DNA of 64,000 nt from BOG-908 sp963848205. GTDB lineage: Bacteria; Pseudomonadota; Alphaproteobacteria; Acetobacterales; Acetobacteraceae. The notes beneath the pieces are model-generated. The model made no database searches. It had not been told where the DNA came from and worked only from the letters and a program-made list of their open reading frames with translations. Location: positions 62,001 to 126,000 of the forward strand of contig CAWKCV010000001.1 of assembly GCA_963848205.1 (NCBI GenBank). The letters run 5' to 3'. The translations under genes and the position numbers were made by a program. Shown here piece by piece: positions 24,077-34,510 of this stretch (its first letter is position 1; each line of letters starts with the position of its first letter).

Positions 24077-25473
24077 CGCCCACTCCCGAACCGCATCACC
24101 AGCCATCGCAAGCTCAGCGCGCCGGCCAGCGCATATCCTGGCACCAGCAGCAGGTTATACCGCACCTGGTTCACCGCCACCGCGGCATTGAACGCGAGCA
24201 TGAACCAGGGCGGCAGCAACACCAACAGCGCTACCCGCCCATCCCAGCCGCCACGCGCGCCGTACCAGACCTGCCGCCCGGCCGCCACCGTCCAGATCAG
24301 CGCCGGCACGAACAGCACGAATCCCCACCAATGCGCCACGTAAGCCGCCCGCAATGCCATCGGGATCGATACCAGCAGATGCTTGACCGGCATCCGGAAA
24401 ATGTAAGTGTGCAGCAGGTAGCTCAGATGATGCTCATACCCGCCTGCAGCCGCCAGCGTCTCCGGCAGCATATGCCGTAGCCCGAGCACATAGAAAGAAG
24501 TCGGCTGCTCATCCCACCCGAACCGGTCGCACGCCCCGTGTCCGACCAGCCTTTCACCAAGCGACCGCCCATCCGGCAGCCAGCAGAGATACGCCCGCCC
24601 ATACTCGCTCCAGCTCATCGTATCGAACGCGATCCGCTGCACCAGCGTGTGACTGTCGTAACCGTACGTCAGCGCCGCCCGACCCATCACCATCGCATTG
24701 CGCGCCACCCAAGGCGCCAGCACCGCCACCTCGCCGACCGCGAATGAAGCAGCCGGCCAAATACCCCGACGCCGCGCCAACACCAGCACCGCCAAAACCA
24801 CCGCCGGCAGCAGATACAGAAATCCCGGCTTGGTCAGCGCCGCCAGACCCGCCAACGCCCCCGCCCCGCACGCCCAGCCCAGCCGCTCCCGCCCCATGCC
24901 GTCGATCGCGCGCACGCCTGCGCCGATCGCCGCCACGCACAGCGCCAGGCACGTCATCTCCGTCATCAGATACGCGACCGACCGCAGCAACAGCGGCGCC
25001 GCGCCGAACGCCAGCACCAGACTGCCCCATCCGACTGCGGCACCACCCAGCCGCCGCCCCATCCACCAGACCAGCCAGAACACGCCAGCCAACTCGCCAA
25101 ATTGCAGCCCGCGCAGCACGGGCGCCGCCGCCCGGCAACTCTCGTCGCGCCCGCCGCTCGCCACCAGACAATCCATCCCCCGCCGCAGCCCGCCATCGAC
25201 CAGCGACGAGCCCGCCACCAGCACCGGGTAAAGCGGCGCGAACCGCATCCCCGACGACCGCAGCCCATCCGGCCCAGGCTCCGCGAACATGAACCCGTCG
25301 GTAAACCGGCCCGAATGCACCAGATCGTCGGCTATCCCGAGATAGAATGGCTGGTCGAACACCCGCAGCGCCTGCACCTTCTGCAGCTGCCACAGCCCGC
25401 CATTCACCAGCACGATCAGCAGCAGCGCCAGCAACCCCGGCCGCGACCCCAGCCAGCGCACGCAGGTCGTCAA
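24061..25473 (-). CDS. GT-C type membrane glycosyltransferase-like protein
   Basis: Polytopic membrane protein of 470 residues with about ten hydrophobic segments (for example LLALLLIVLVNGGLW, FLYLLPAVVLAVLVLA, WWGFVLFVPALIW). An N-terminal loop holds DQPFYLGIADDLVHSGRF, and further on come RFAPLYP and AALTKPGFLYLLP. This layout is that of dolichyl- or polyprenyl-phosphate-sugar-using mannosyl/arabinosyl transferases (ArnT/PMT-like superfamily). The TTG start overlaps the peptidase stop (TTGA). Another frame extends upstream but lies within the peptidase gene. Substrate unknown. Confidence 0.65.
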   Translation of the reverse strand: MTTCVRWLGSRPGLLALLLIVLVNGGLWQLQKVQALRVFDQPFYLGIADDLVHSGRFTDGFMFAEPGPDGLRSSGMRFAPLYPVLVAGSSLVDGGLRRGMDCLVASGGRDESCRAAAPVLRGLQFGELAGVFWLVWWMGRRLGGAAVGWGSLVLAFGAAPLLLRSVAYLMTEMTCLALCVAAIGAGVRAIDGMGRERLGWACGAGALAGLAALTKPGFLYLLPAVVLAVLVLARRRGIWPAASFAVGEVAVLAPWVARNAMVMGRAALTYGYDSHTLVQRIAFDTMSWSEYGRAYLCWLPDGRSLGERLVGHGACDRFGWDEQPTSFYVLGLRHMLPETLAAAGGYEHHLSYLLHTYIFRMPVKHLLVSIPMALRAAYVAHWWGFVLFVPALIWTVAAGRQVWYGARGGWDGRVALLVLLPPWFMLAFNAAVAVNQVRYNLLLVPGYALAGALSLRWLVMRFGSGRWFAR

Positions 25474-26969
25474 CTTGTGGGTGCGCTCGCCTGCAACGCC
25501 GCCAGCACCTGCGTCCCCAGCGGCGTCCCCAGCCCAGTCGCCGCGTCCCAGCCAGGCCCTGCCTGATACGCCCCGTTGCTGCCCGCCACGATGTCGGTGA
25601 ACGCCGTCGGATTGGCATACAGCAGCGGACTTATGAACCCGACCTTGCGGCCCAGCGACTGGTTCACAAGCGCCACCAGCCCCGCCATTAACGGCGCCAC
25701 CGCACTCGTCCCGCCGATCACCGTCGCTGTGCCGTCCACGCTCACCTGATACCCCGTCGCCGGATCGGCATCGCCCGCCACGTCCGGCACGCCGCGCTTC
25801 GAGTTGCTCACCGCCGACATCTGCCACGCCGGCTGCGCGAACTGGCTGGAAAACCCGCCCCCCGTCGCCCCGCCTTGCGCCCCGTTATTCCACACCACCT
25901 CCGGCCCGCTTGCCGGCAAGCTTGTCCCGCCGCACGCGATCACGTTGGCGCTCGAGGCCGGGAAATCGACGTGGTTCTGCCCGTCCGCCACCCCGTCGGT
26001 CGACCCGCTATCGCCGCACGCCACGCACACCGTAATCCCCAACGTCGCCGCCTGCGCCAGCACCTGGTCGATCGCGTCGATATCCTGCTGCGCGTAGCTG
26101 TTTTCCGGCCCGCCCCAACTGATCGAGATCACCCCAGGCGACCGGCTCGCATCGTTGACCGCTGCCGAGATCGCATCGTGAAACCCCACCCCGGCATTGC
26201 TGCCGAAATACACCACGATGTCGGCCGCCGGCGCCACCGCCCCCGTCACCTCGATATCAAGCTGCACCTCCCCATCCGCCCCACCCGGGTTGCCGTCCGG
26301 CGCATTGCTGGCAGCACCCACGCCGACCGAAGTCAGCGATCCCGTCCGGTTCACGCCCAGTCCGCTGAAATACGCCGCCACGTCGCTATCCGTGTAGCCG
26401 CCGCCCAGCTCGATCAGCGCGATCGTCTGCCCGGTCCCGTCGCCCGCCGGAAATTGATAGCGCGCCGCCACCTGTAGCGGCGTGTAAGCCACCTGCCCCG
26501 CACTCAGCAGCGGCCGAAGATGCGGCGTGGCCACCGGCCGCTGATCCAGCCCCATCACGGCGACCACATCGCCCGCTATGTCGTGCGGCACCGTCAGCCG
26601 CCCCGTCCGCGCCGCAAACTTCAGGCCGGTTGCGTTCTCGTACATCCCGATCTGCTCGGGCATGAACGCATGGATCGCCTGCGCATACGTGCAGCGCAGC
26701 TTGACCACATGCGCCGCCGCATCGGTCGACACCACCGACAGATCATACCGGCGCGCAACCTCGCGCACCCGGTCGATCACGTACTCCGGCGTCCCATGCA
26801 GCGCCTTATATGTGTCCCGGCTCATTCCCGGCCCGCCGCAATGCGTCGCCGCATCCAGCGGCGCTCCCGGCCGCAACACGATCGTCAGGTCCACCTTGGC
26901 CTGCATGTCCACATCGCCGGTCCGCACGGCAAACGCCGGCTCGTGGTGAAAACTCGCCCGAAACGACAT
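25470..26969 (-). CDS. Sedolisin (S53, kumamolisin-like) peptidase
   Basis: Acid-active serine-carboxyl peptidase of 499 residues. Residues about 1-150 form the activation propeptide. The catalytic domain shows Glu and Asp in DGEVQLDIEVTGA, the oxyanion Asp in ACGDSGST and the nucleophile Ser in IGGTSAVAPLMAG. A C-terminal calcium site is suggested by TDIVAGSNG with GPGWDAATGLG. The start MSFRASFHHEP is fixed by a strong GGGAGGGCGGCG site. There is no N-terminal signal peptide, as in several kumamolisins, so the export route is unclear. It overlaps the GT-C gene by four bases. Confidence 0.9.
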   Translation of the reverse strand: MSFRASFHHEPAFAVRTGDVDMQAKVDLTIVLRPGAPLDAATHCGGPGMSRDTYKALHGTPEYVIDRVREVARRYDLSVVSTDAAAHVVKLRCTYAQAIHAFMPEQIGMYENATGLKFAARTGRLTVPHDIAGDVVAVMGLDQRPVATPHLRPLLSAGQVAYTPLQVAARYQFPAGDGTGQTIALIELGGGYTDSDVAAYFSGLGVNRTGSLTSVGVGAASNAPDGNPGGADGEVQLDIEVTGAVAPAADIVVYFGSNAGVGFHDAISAAVNDASRSPGVISISWGGPENSYAQQDIDAIDQVLAQAATLGITVCVACGDSGSTDGVADGQNHVDFPASSANVIACGGTSLPASGPEVVWNNGAQGGATGGGFSSQFAQPAWQMSAVSNSKRGVPDVAGDADPATGYQVSVDGTATVIGGTSAVAPLMAGLVALVNQSLGRKVGFISPLLYANPTAFTDIVAGSNGAYQAGPGWDAATGLGTPLGTQVLAALQASAPTS

Positions 26970-27054
26970 CGCCGCCCTCCCAAATCCCGACCCACCGTAA
27001 TCAGGTAGAAGCACTGATGCACGGCGCGGTTGCGTCCGCTACATTCGGGCAACA

Positions 27055-27582
27055 ATGCCGCCCCGCCCACGCCCCCTCACCCAGCACGACCGCGACGAAT
27101 GGGCGCTCTACGTCCGCCACGTGCAAGCGCTCGCCGGCCGCCCACCGCCGTCAGCACCACCAGAGCACCCCAAACCCAGCGCCAAACCGCAGCCCGCGCC
27201 GCCACCACCACCGCCGCGCCTGCGCCCCAACACCGCACCACCCGTCATCACCGGCGCACACCCGCCAGGCCTGGACCGTTCCACGTGGAACCGTTTCAGC
27301 CGGGGCAAGCTCCCCGCCATCCGAACGCTCGACCTGCACGGCAAAACCGCCCAGGCCGCCTTCCACGCGCTCGAAACCTTCCTGCTGACCGCCCACGCCG
27401 AACAACTACGCTGCGTCGAAATCATCACGGGCCGCGGCTCGGGCGAGACCGGCGGCGTCATCCGGCGCGAGCTGCCTATGTGGCTGAATCTACCGCGCCT
27501 GAGGCCCATCATCCTCGCGGCTGCGCATCCGCATGCGTTCAATCAGGGGAGCACGCGGGTTTTGATCAGGAAAAGGAAGTAG
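27055..27582 (+). CDS. Smr domain protein
   Basis: Protein of 175 residues. An N-terminal basic region and a Pro-rich linker (about 35-65) precede the Smr/MutS2 C-terminal domain, with the signature LDLHGKTAQAAFHALETFL and the GRGSGETGGVIRREL loop. Such stand-alone Smr proteins bind or nick nucleic acid, and some act on stalled ribosomes or branched DNA. It diverges from the peptidase gene across about 85 bases. Its stop codon TAG lies within the start of a repeat element (AGGAAGTAGTCC), so the last residues (IRKRK) may be altered by it. Confidence 0.85.
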   Translation: MPPRPRPLTQHDRDEWALYVRHVQALAGRPPPSAPPEHPKPSAKPQPAPPPPPPRLRPNTAPPVITGAHPPGLDRSTWNRFSRGKLPAIRTLDLHGKTAQAAFHALETFLLTAHAEQLRCVEIITGRGSGETGGVIRRELPMWLNLPRLRPIILAAAHPHAFNQGSTRVLIRKRK

Positions 27583-27613
27583 TCCTTTTTAGAAAAAAGA
27601 CCAAAAAACTTTT
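27574..27613 (+). repeat. Hairpin element, copy 9 (type A), at the Smr gene stop codon
   Basis: GGAAGTA, stem GTCCTTTTT/AAAAAAGAC, then CAAAAAACTTTTATC. The gene's TAG is part of the element. The tail is lost and the element abuts the convergent gene. Confidence 0.8.
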
Positions 27614-28217
27614 ATCCTTTGAGGCACTTCGAGACTACCAGGCCTGCGTCGGCGCCGGTTTTGGCGACGTGATAGTCTACCCGGATTTTGCAGGCGTCCA
27701 CCGTCTCCGGCGTTGCGTGCACCGACAGGGCGGTATCCACGCATACCCGCCACTCCACCATCGCGGGGTCCTCCTTCATCACCAACTGACACATCTGAAC
27801 CAGCGACCGTGCGCCAGGCGGATTGTCGCGCGAAACCATCCTTTTCAACGCATCCGCCGCGCCTATCTCCGCGCGAATACACGCCCCCCGGCTCGCCCGA
27901 TGATCCGCGCACGCCGTATTATAAGCGTCCCACGCCACCGCACGGTCCTTGCTGCCCACCCCCGACAACGCCACCGCAATCGACGGATCGGCCCGCATTT
28001 CCGCCGCACACTCGCCAATCCCCTGCGCCACCGCCTGATCCGCCAACTTGTCCGGCGTATCCGCGTCCAGCGCCGCATCATGATCGCGCGCCAACTGCTC
28101 CTGCACGATCGCCAACATCACCCCCCGCGAATACGCCGGGTTCGTCGCGCAGAGATCGACGGCCTCGTCGGCGCAGGCGGGGCACGACAACATCAGAACA
28201 AACAGGAAAATTCGCAT
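27612..28217 (-). CDS. Secreted Cys-containing protein of unknown function
   Basis: Protein of 201 residues with a Sec signal (MRIFLFVLMLSCPACA, cleavage likely before DEAV). The mature part has about eight Cys residues spaced through the chain (DLCATNP, GECAAEM, TACADHRASRGACIRA, QMCQLV, RVCVDT, DACKIR, KCLKG), which suggests periplasmic disulfides. The family was not recognised. It begins near a repeat element and is convergent with the Smr gene. Confidence 0.6.
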   Translation of the reverse strand: MRIFLFVLMLSCPACADEAVDLCATNPAYSRGVMLAIVQEQLARDHDAALDADTPDKLADQAVAQGIGECAAEMRADPSIAVALSGVGSKDRAVAWDAYNTACADHRASRGACIRAEIGAADALKRMVSRDNPPGARSLVQMCQLVMKEDPAMVEWRVCVDTALSVHATPETVDACKIRVDYHVAKTGADAGLVVSKCLKG

Positions 28218-28227
28218 CGACGCATAA

Positions 28228-28275
28228 TAAGGCAAGCAGTCCTTTTTTGAAAAAAAGGACCAAAAAACTTTTGCT
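28228..28275 (+). repeat. Intergenic hairpin element, copy 10 (type A)
   Basis: AAGGCAAGCA, stem-loop GTCCTTTTT, TGAA, AAAAAGGAC (28239-28260), then CAAAAAACTTTTGCTGC. The core is almost identical to copy 4 over about 45 bases. Located between a divergent gene and the glycine riboswitch. Confidence 0.85.
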
Positions 28276-28308
28276 GCTCTTCTTCCGGAAAGAACACCCT
28301 TGCTTCCC
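28273..28308 (-). repeat. Intergenic hairpin element, copy 11 (type B, partial)
   Basis: TGCTGCTCTTCTTCCGGAAAGAACACCC resembles the hairpin half of a type B copy in inverted orientation to copy 10, without a clear tail. Confidence 0.5.
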
Positions 28309-28348
28309 GCACCGCAGCAAGCGATGCTGGTAGCGTTCCAAACCTCCT

Positions 28349-28530
28349 TCGCGGGAGAGCAGCGCGCCCTGAAAGGCACGCCGCCGAAGGCGCAACCGGC
28401 CCCCGGAAACGCTCAGGCACCAAGGACCGCGCGGGATCGGAACCTCTGGAAAGCCGGCGTGCAAGCGCCGCACCGACGGAGAAAGGGCGGAAAGCCCGAA
28501 TCTCTCAGGTTCCGTGACAGAGGGGGGTCA
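28349..28530 (+). ncRNA. Tandem glycine riboswitch (gcvT element)
   Basis: Two consecutive aptamers upstream of gcvT. The first runs from GCGGGAGAG through CCGCCGAAGGCGCAA and GGAAACGCTCAGGCACC. The second has GACGGAGAAAGGGCGGAAAGC and AATCTCTCAGGTTCCGTGAC, ending with GAGGGGG. These are the conserved blocks of the gcvT motif. Glycine binding normally turns on expression of the cleavage genes, and here it would control gcvT-gcvH-gcvP about 58 bases downstream. Confidence 0.93.
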
Positions 28531-28587
28531 GACTGCCGGGCAACCGGTCCCTGACCTCGCACGCCCGGAACCAGACCGCTGTCCGAC

Positions 28588-29670
28588 ATGCCCCTCCGCA
28601 CCACCCCGCTCGACGCCCTGCACCGACGGCTCGGCGGCCGCATGACGCCGTTCGCCGGCTGGTCGCTCCCCGTCCAGTTCGCCGGCACGCTCGCCGAACA
28701 CACCCACACCCGAATGTCCGCCTCGCTGTTCGACGTCTCTCACATGGGCCAGGTCTCGCTGCACGGCGCCGACGCCGCCCAACGCCTGGAACAGCTCGTC
28801 CCCGGCGACATCGTCGGCCTCGCTCCCGGCCGCCAGCGCTACACCCTGCTCACCAACGAACTCGGCGGCATCATCGACGATCTGATGGTCGCAAAAACCC
28901 TCAACCGCCTGTTCGTCGTGCTGAACGCATCGCGCGCCGAGACCGACATCCAGCACCTCCGCCTGCACGGCATCGAACCCGAACGCCACGACGACCGTGC
29001 GCTCCTCGCCCTGCAAGGTCCCGCCGCCGCCGCCATCATGGCGCGCCTCGCCCCCGCCGCCGCGGCGCTGCCCTTCCTGGGTGCGACCACCTGCGAGATC
29101 GCCGGCATCGCCTGCTGGATCAGCCGCAGCGGCTACTCCGGCGAAGACGGCTTCGAAATCTCCGTTTCCGCCCAGGACGCCGAGGCGCTGGCCGAAAAGC
29201 TCCTTGCAGAACCCGAATGCGCCCCCGCGGGCCTGGCCGCGCGGGACACGCTGCGCCTCGAAGCCGGCCTCTGCCTCTACGGCCAGGACCTCGACATGCT
29301 GACCAGCCCGATCGAGGCCGGTCTCGCCTGGACCATCCCCAAACGCCGCCGCGTCGCGCTCGACTTCCTCGGCGCGTCCGTCATCGCCGACCACCTCAAC
29401 CACGGCACCCACCGCCGCCGGGTGGGGCTACGCCTTGCCGGCCGCGCCCCCGCCCGCGCCGGCGCCACCATGGCCGCTACCGACGGCACCGAAGCCGGCA
29501 CCGTAACCTCGGGCACATTCTCGCCCACTTTGGGTGCTCCCATCGCCATGGGGTACGCGCGCCATGACCTGGCAACCGATGGCACGCCACTCGCATTGCT
29601 GGTGCGTGGGCAAAGTCTGCCAGCCACGGTGGCACCGCTGCCCTTCGTTCCCCACCGCTTCGCCAGATAG
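28588..29670 (+). CDS. gcvT: Aminomethyltransferase (glycine cleavage T protein)
   Basis: Transfers the methylene group from lipoyl-GcvH to tetrahydrofolate, releasing ammonia. The 360-residue protein has the N-terminal MTPFAGWSLPVQF, the folate-site region SLFDVSHMGQV, SRSGYSGEDGFEI, and the C-terminal barrel with RVGLRLAGRAPARAGA. First gene of the gcvTHP operon; the riboswitch lies upstream. gcvH starts nine bases after the stop codon. Confidence 0.95.
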   Translation: MPLRTTPLDALHRRLGGRMTPFAGWSLPVQFAGTLAEHTHTRMSASLFDVSHMGQVSLHGADAAQRLEQLVPGDIVGLAPGRQRYTLLTNELGGIIDDLMVAKTLNRLFVVLNASRAETDIQHLRLHGIEPERHDDRALLALQGPAAAAIMARLAPAAAALPFLGATTCEIAGIACWISRSGYSGEDGFEISVSAQDAEALAEKLLAEPECAPAGLAARDTLRLEAGLCLYGQDLDMLTSPIEAGLAWTIPKRRRVALDFLGASVIADHLNHGTHRRRVGLRLAGRAPARAGATMAATDGTEAGTVTSGTFSPTLGAPIAMGYARHDLATDGTPLALLVRGQSLPATVAPLPFVPHRFAR

Positions 29671-29678
29671 AGGGTTCA

Positions 29679-30056
29679 ATGGCCGAGACACGCTTTACCA
29701 AAGACCATGAATGGGTCCGTCTGGAAGATGACGGCACACTGACAGTCGGCATCACCGACCACGCGCAGGAAGCGCTGGGCGACATCGTCTTCATCGAGCT
29801 GCCGGCCATCGACCGCGAGGTCGTCGAAGGCGAGTCGGTCGCCACCGTCGAGAGCACCAAGGCGGCCAACGACGTCTATGCCCCCATCGGCGGCCGTATC
29901 GCCGAGACCAACGAAAACATCGTCGAAGAGCCCGGCCTGATCAACCGCGACCCCACCGGCGAAGGCTGGTTCTGGCGCATGGAGCCTGGCGACGAGGACC
30001 TGTTCGAAACCCTGATGGACGAGGAAGCCTACGAGGCGTTCCTGGAGACACTCTGA
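29679..30056 (+). CDS. gcvH: Glycine cleavage system H protein
   Basis: Shuttles the aminomethyl intermediate on a lipoyl arm. The 125-residue protein has the lipoylation Lys-61 in VESTKAANDVYAPI, preceded by LGDIVFIELP. It begins MAETRFTKDHEWVRLEDDG with GAGGG upstream. It lies between gcvT and gcvP with gaps of a few bases. Confidence 0.96.
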   Translation: MAETRFTKDHEWVRLEDDGTLTVGITDHAQEALGDIVFIELPAIDREVVEGESVATVESTKAANDVYAPIGGRIAETNENIVEEPGLINRDPTGEGWFWRMEPGDEDLFETLMDEEAYEAFLETL

Positions 30057-30059
30057 CCG

Positions 30060-32930
<2,871 letters not shown>

Positions 32931-32962
32931 CCTCGCTTTCCCTATCTACACCGCGTAGATCC

Positions 32963-33112
32963 AGAAGCGTCCACGAGGTCGTCATCCTCAAGGATGGCCC
33001 CCGCCGGATCATCGCGCCCGCCGATGCGAGCTGGGACGATTTCTTCGCCGCCCCGGCCATCGACCTCGCCCCACGCGAGCAGCCGGAGGCTCAGACGCGC
33101 GACGCGTTGTGA
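32963..33112 (+). pseudogene. VapB-like antitoxin remnant (5' end lost)
   Basis: An open stretch with no start codon encodes VHEVVILKDGPRRIIAP, then WDDFFAAPAIDLAPREQP, which match the C-terminal half of VapB/VagC antitoxins (the part that wraps the toxin). The N-terminal AbrB-like DNA-binding part is absent, with gcvP ending 32 bases before. Its stop codon overlaps the vapC GTG by four bases (GTGA), the usual vapBC junction. Confidence 0.65.
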
Positions 33113-33269
33113 GGCTGCGCTACCTGCTGGACACCAATCCCTGCATCCGCGTCCTGCGCGACAAACCCGCCGGCCTGCGCGTCCGCTTCAACGCCTCACC
33201 GGCAATCCCGCAGAGTTCCAGCGCGTGGACGGGCCGCGGGCCGAAGACTGGCTGGCGGCACCGGCGTAG
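33109..33269 (+). pseudogene. VapC-like PIN-domain toxin remnant with internal deletion
   Basis: The frame starts with GTG and encodes RLRYLLDTNPCIRVLRDKPA, including the first catalytic Asp of a PIN ribonuclease, up to RFNAS. The sequence then jumps, in another frame, to GNPAEFQRVDGPRAEDWL, which is the normal VapC C-terminus. About 75 central residues, with the other catalytic acids, are missing. The toxin must be inactive. Confidence 0.7.
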
Positions 33270-33334
33270 CCCGGCACGCTGGCGCCCGGAGCCCGCGCGC
33301 CCTATCTCAGGCGCCAGCCCAGGAGCCACCCGCG

Positions 33335-34114
33335 ATGCGTCATACGGCCGCGACCATTCTCGCTCTTCTCGCCTGCTGGCCTGCCGGGGCCGCGACGCTG
33401 GCCGCGCACCATGCCGTCTATGCGCTCACGCTCGACACGTCGAAGACGGAGGACGTGATCGCCGCGCATGGCAGCATGACCTACGACGTGGTCGATACCT
33501 GCGCCGCCTGGACCACGTCCCAGCATCTGGTCATCGACCTCACCAACAGCGGCGGCCAGGATGTACACATGGTCAGCGACTACGCGACGCTGGAAAGCCA
33601 CGACGGCACGCATCTGGAATTCCACACCAAGCAGACCACCGACACGGCGGTGACCGAGAAGCTGGACGGCACCGCCACGCTGGAACGTTCGGGCGGGCGC
33701 GGACAGGCCGCCTACACCAACCCGGAAAAGAAGGAGGTGCTGCTGCCGGTTGGCACTTTGCTGCCGATGGCGCACACCGCCGCGCTGATCGATGCGGCCA
33801 CGGCACAACGCAAGTTCCTCTCCACACCGCTTTTCGATGGCACGGGTGCCGCCGGCGCGCAGGATACGTTCGTCACCATCGAGAACTGGAACGCGCCGAA
33901 GCCGGCCAAGTGGGCGGCGCTGGCGCCTTTGCCCTCCGGCCGTATGCATATTGCCTTCTTCGACCGCAGCAGTGCCGCCGAGACGCCGGATTACGAGATT
34001 GGCATGACCTACTATGCGAACGGGGTTGCGGACATGCTGGCGATGAACTTTGGTGATTTCCTGATGAACGGACGGCTGGAACAATTGGATATCCGCACGC
34101 CGCCACACTGCTGA
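33335..34114 (+). CDS. EipB family (DUF1849) envelope protein
   Basis: Periplasmic beta-spiral protein of 259 residues, conserved in alphaproteobacteria and linked to cell envelope integrity. Signal peptide MRHTAATILALLACWPAGAATLA. The core HHAVYALTLDTSKTEDV, then GSMTYDVVDTCAAWTTSQHL and EFHTKQTTD, is typical. Two Cys residues (in DTCAAW and at the end, PPHC) can form the disulfide known in the family. It stands alone downstream of the vapBC remnant. Confidence 0.85.
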   Translation: MRHTAATILALLACWPAGAATLAAHHAVYALTLDTSKTEDVIAAHGSMTYDVVDTCAAWTTSQHLVIDLTNSGGQDVHMVSDYATLESHDGTHLEFHTKQTTDTAVTEKLDGTATLERSGGRGQAAYTNPEKKEVLLPVGTLLPMAHTAALIDAATAQRKFLSTPLFDGTGAAGAQDTFVTIENWNAPKPAKWAALAPLPSGRMHIAFFDRSSAAETPDYEIGMTYYANGVADMLAMNFGDFLMNGRLEQLDIRTPPHC

Positions 34115-34198
34115 TAGCCTATACGGCGCTTACTTTGGCTTCACATAAGTCTGCTACTATGGCATACTTCCATATTCGAAACGACCGGTTCAACCCGA

Positions 34199-34477
34199 AT
34201 GTCACAGACAAACAGCAACGCTGCCGACCAGGAACGATACAACCGACGGCTGAGTGATAAAATTCAAGCCGCGTTCGACCACGCCTGCAACGAAGGGGAG
34301 CTGCTGGTGGCGGCCGACCTGCTGACGACGCTCGAATTGGTGCTCCTGCGTGTGGCGCCCAAACCCGACCGGCGCGAAGCGATCGTCGCGCCGTTAATGG
34401 CCTCGCATGAGCGCCTATGGCACCTGCGCGCCAGCGAAAGCCCGGCCGATGCCGCAAGCGTAGCGCCGGCGACCTGA
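34199..34477 (+). CDS. Small helical hypothetical protein
   Basis: Protein of 92 residues, not recognised. It is mostly helical and charged: DQERYNRRLSDKIQAAFDHA, then GELLVAADLLTTLELVLLRV, then PLMASHERLWHLRAS. There is no signal or membrane segment. The start ATG has no obvious ribosome site. It lies 33 bases before the ABC exporter gene on the same strand and may be cotranscribed with it. Confidence 0.6.
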   Translation: MSQTNSNAADQERYNRRLSDKIQAAFDHACNEGELLVAADLLTTLELVLLRVAPKPDRREAIVAPLMASHERLWHLRASESPADAASVAPAT

Positions 34478-34510
34478 CGCCCACTCCCCCGCCGTGATAC
34501 AGGCGGGCCG

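Noticed and set aside
27030..28250. 406-codon plus-strand frame over the Smr gene and beyond
   Set aside because: Different frame from the Smr domain; it continues through a repeat element and antisense to the secreted protein gene.
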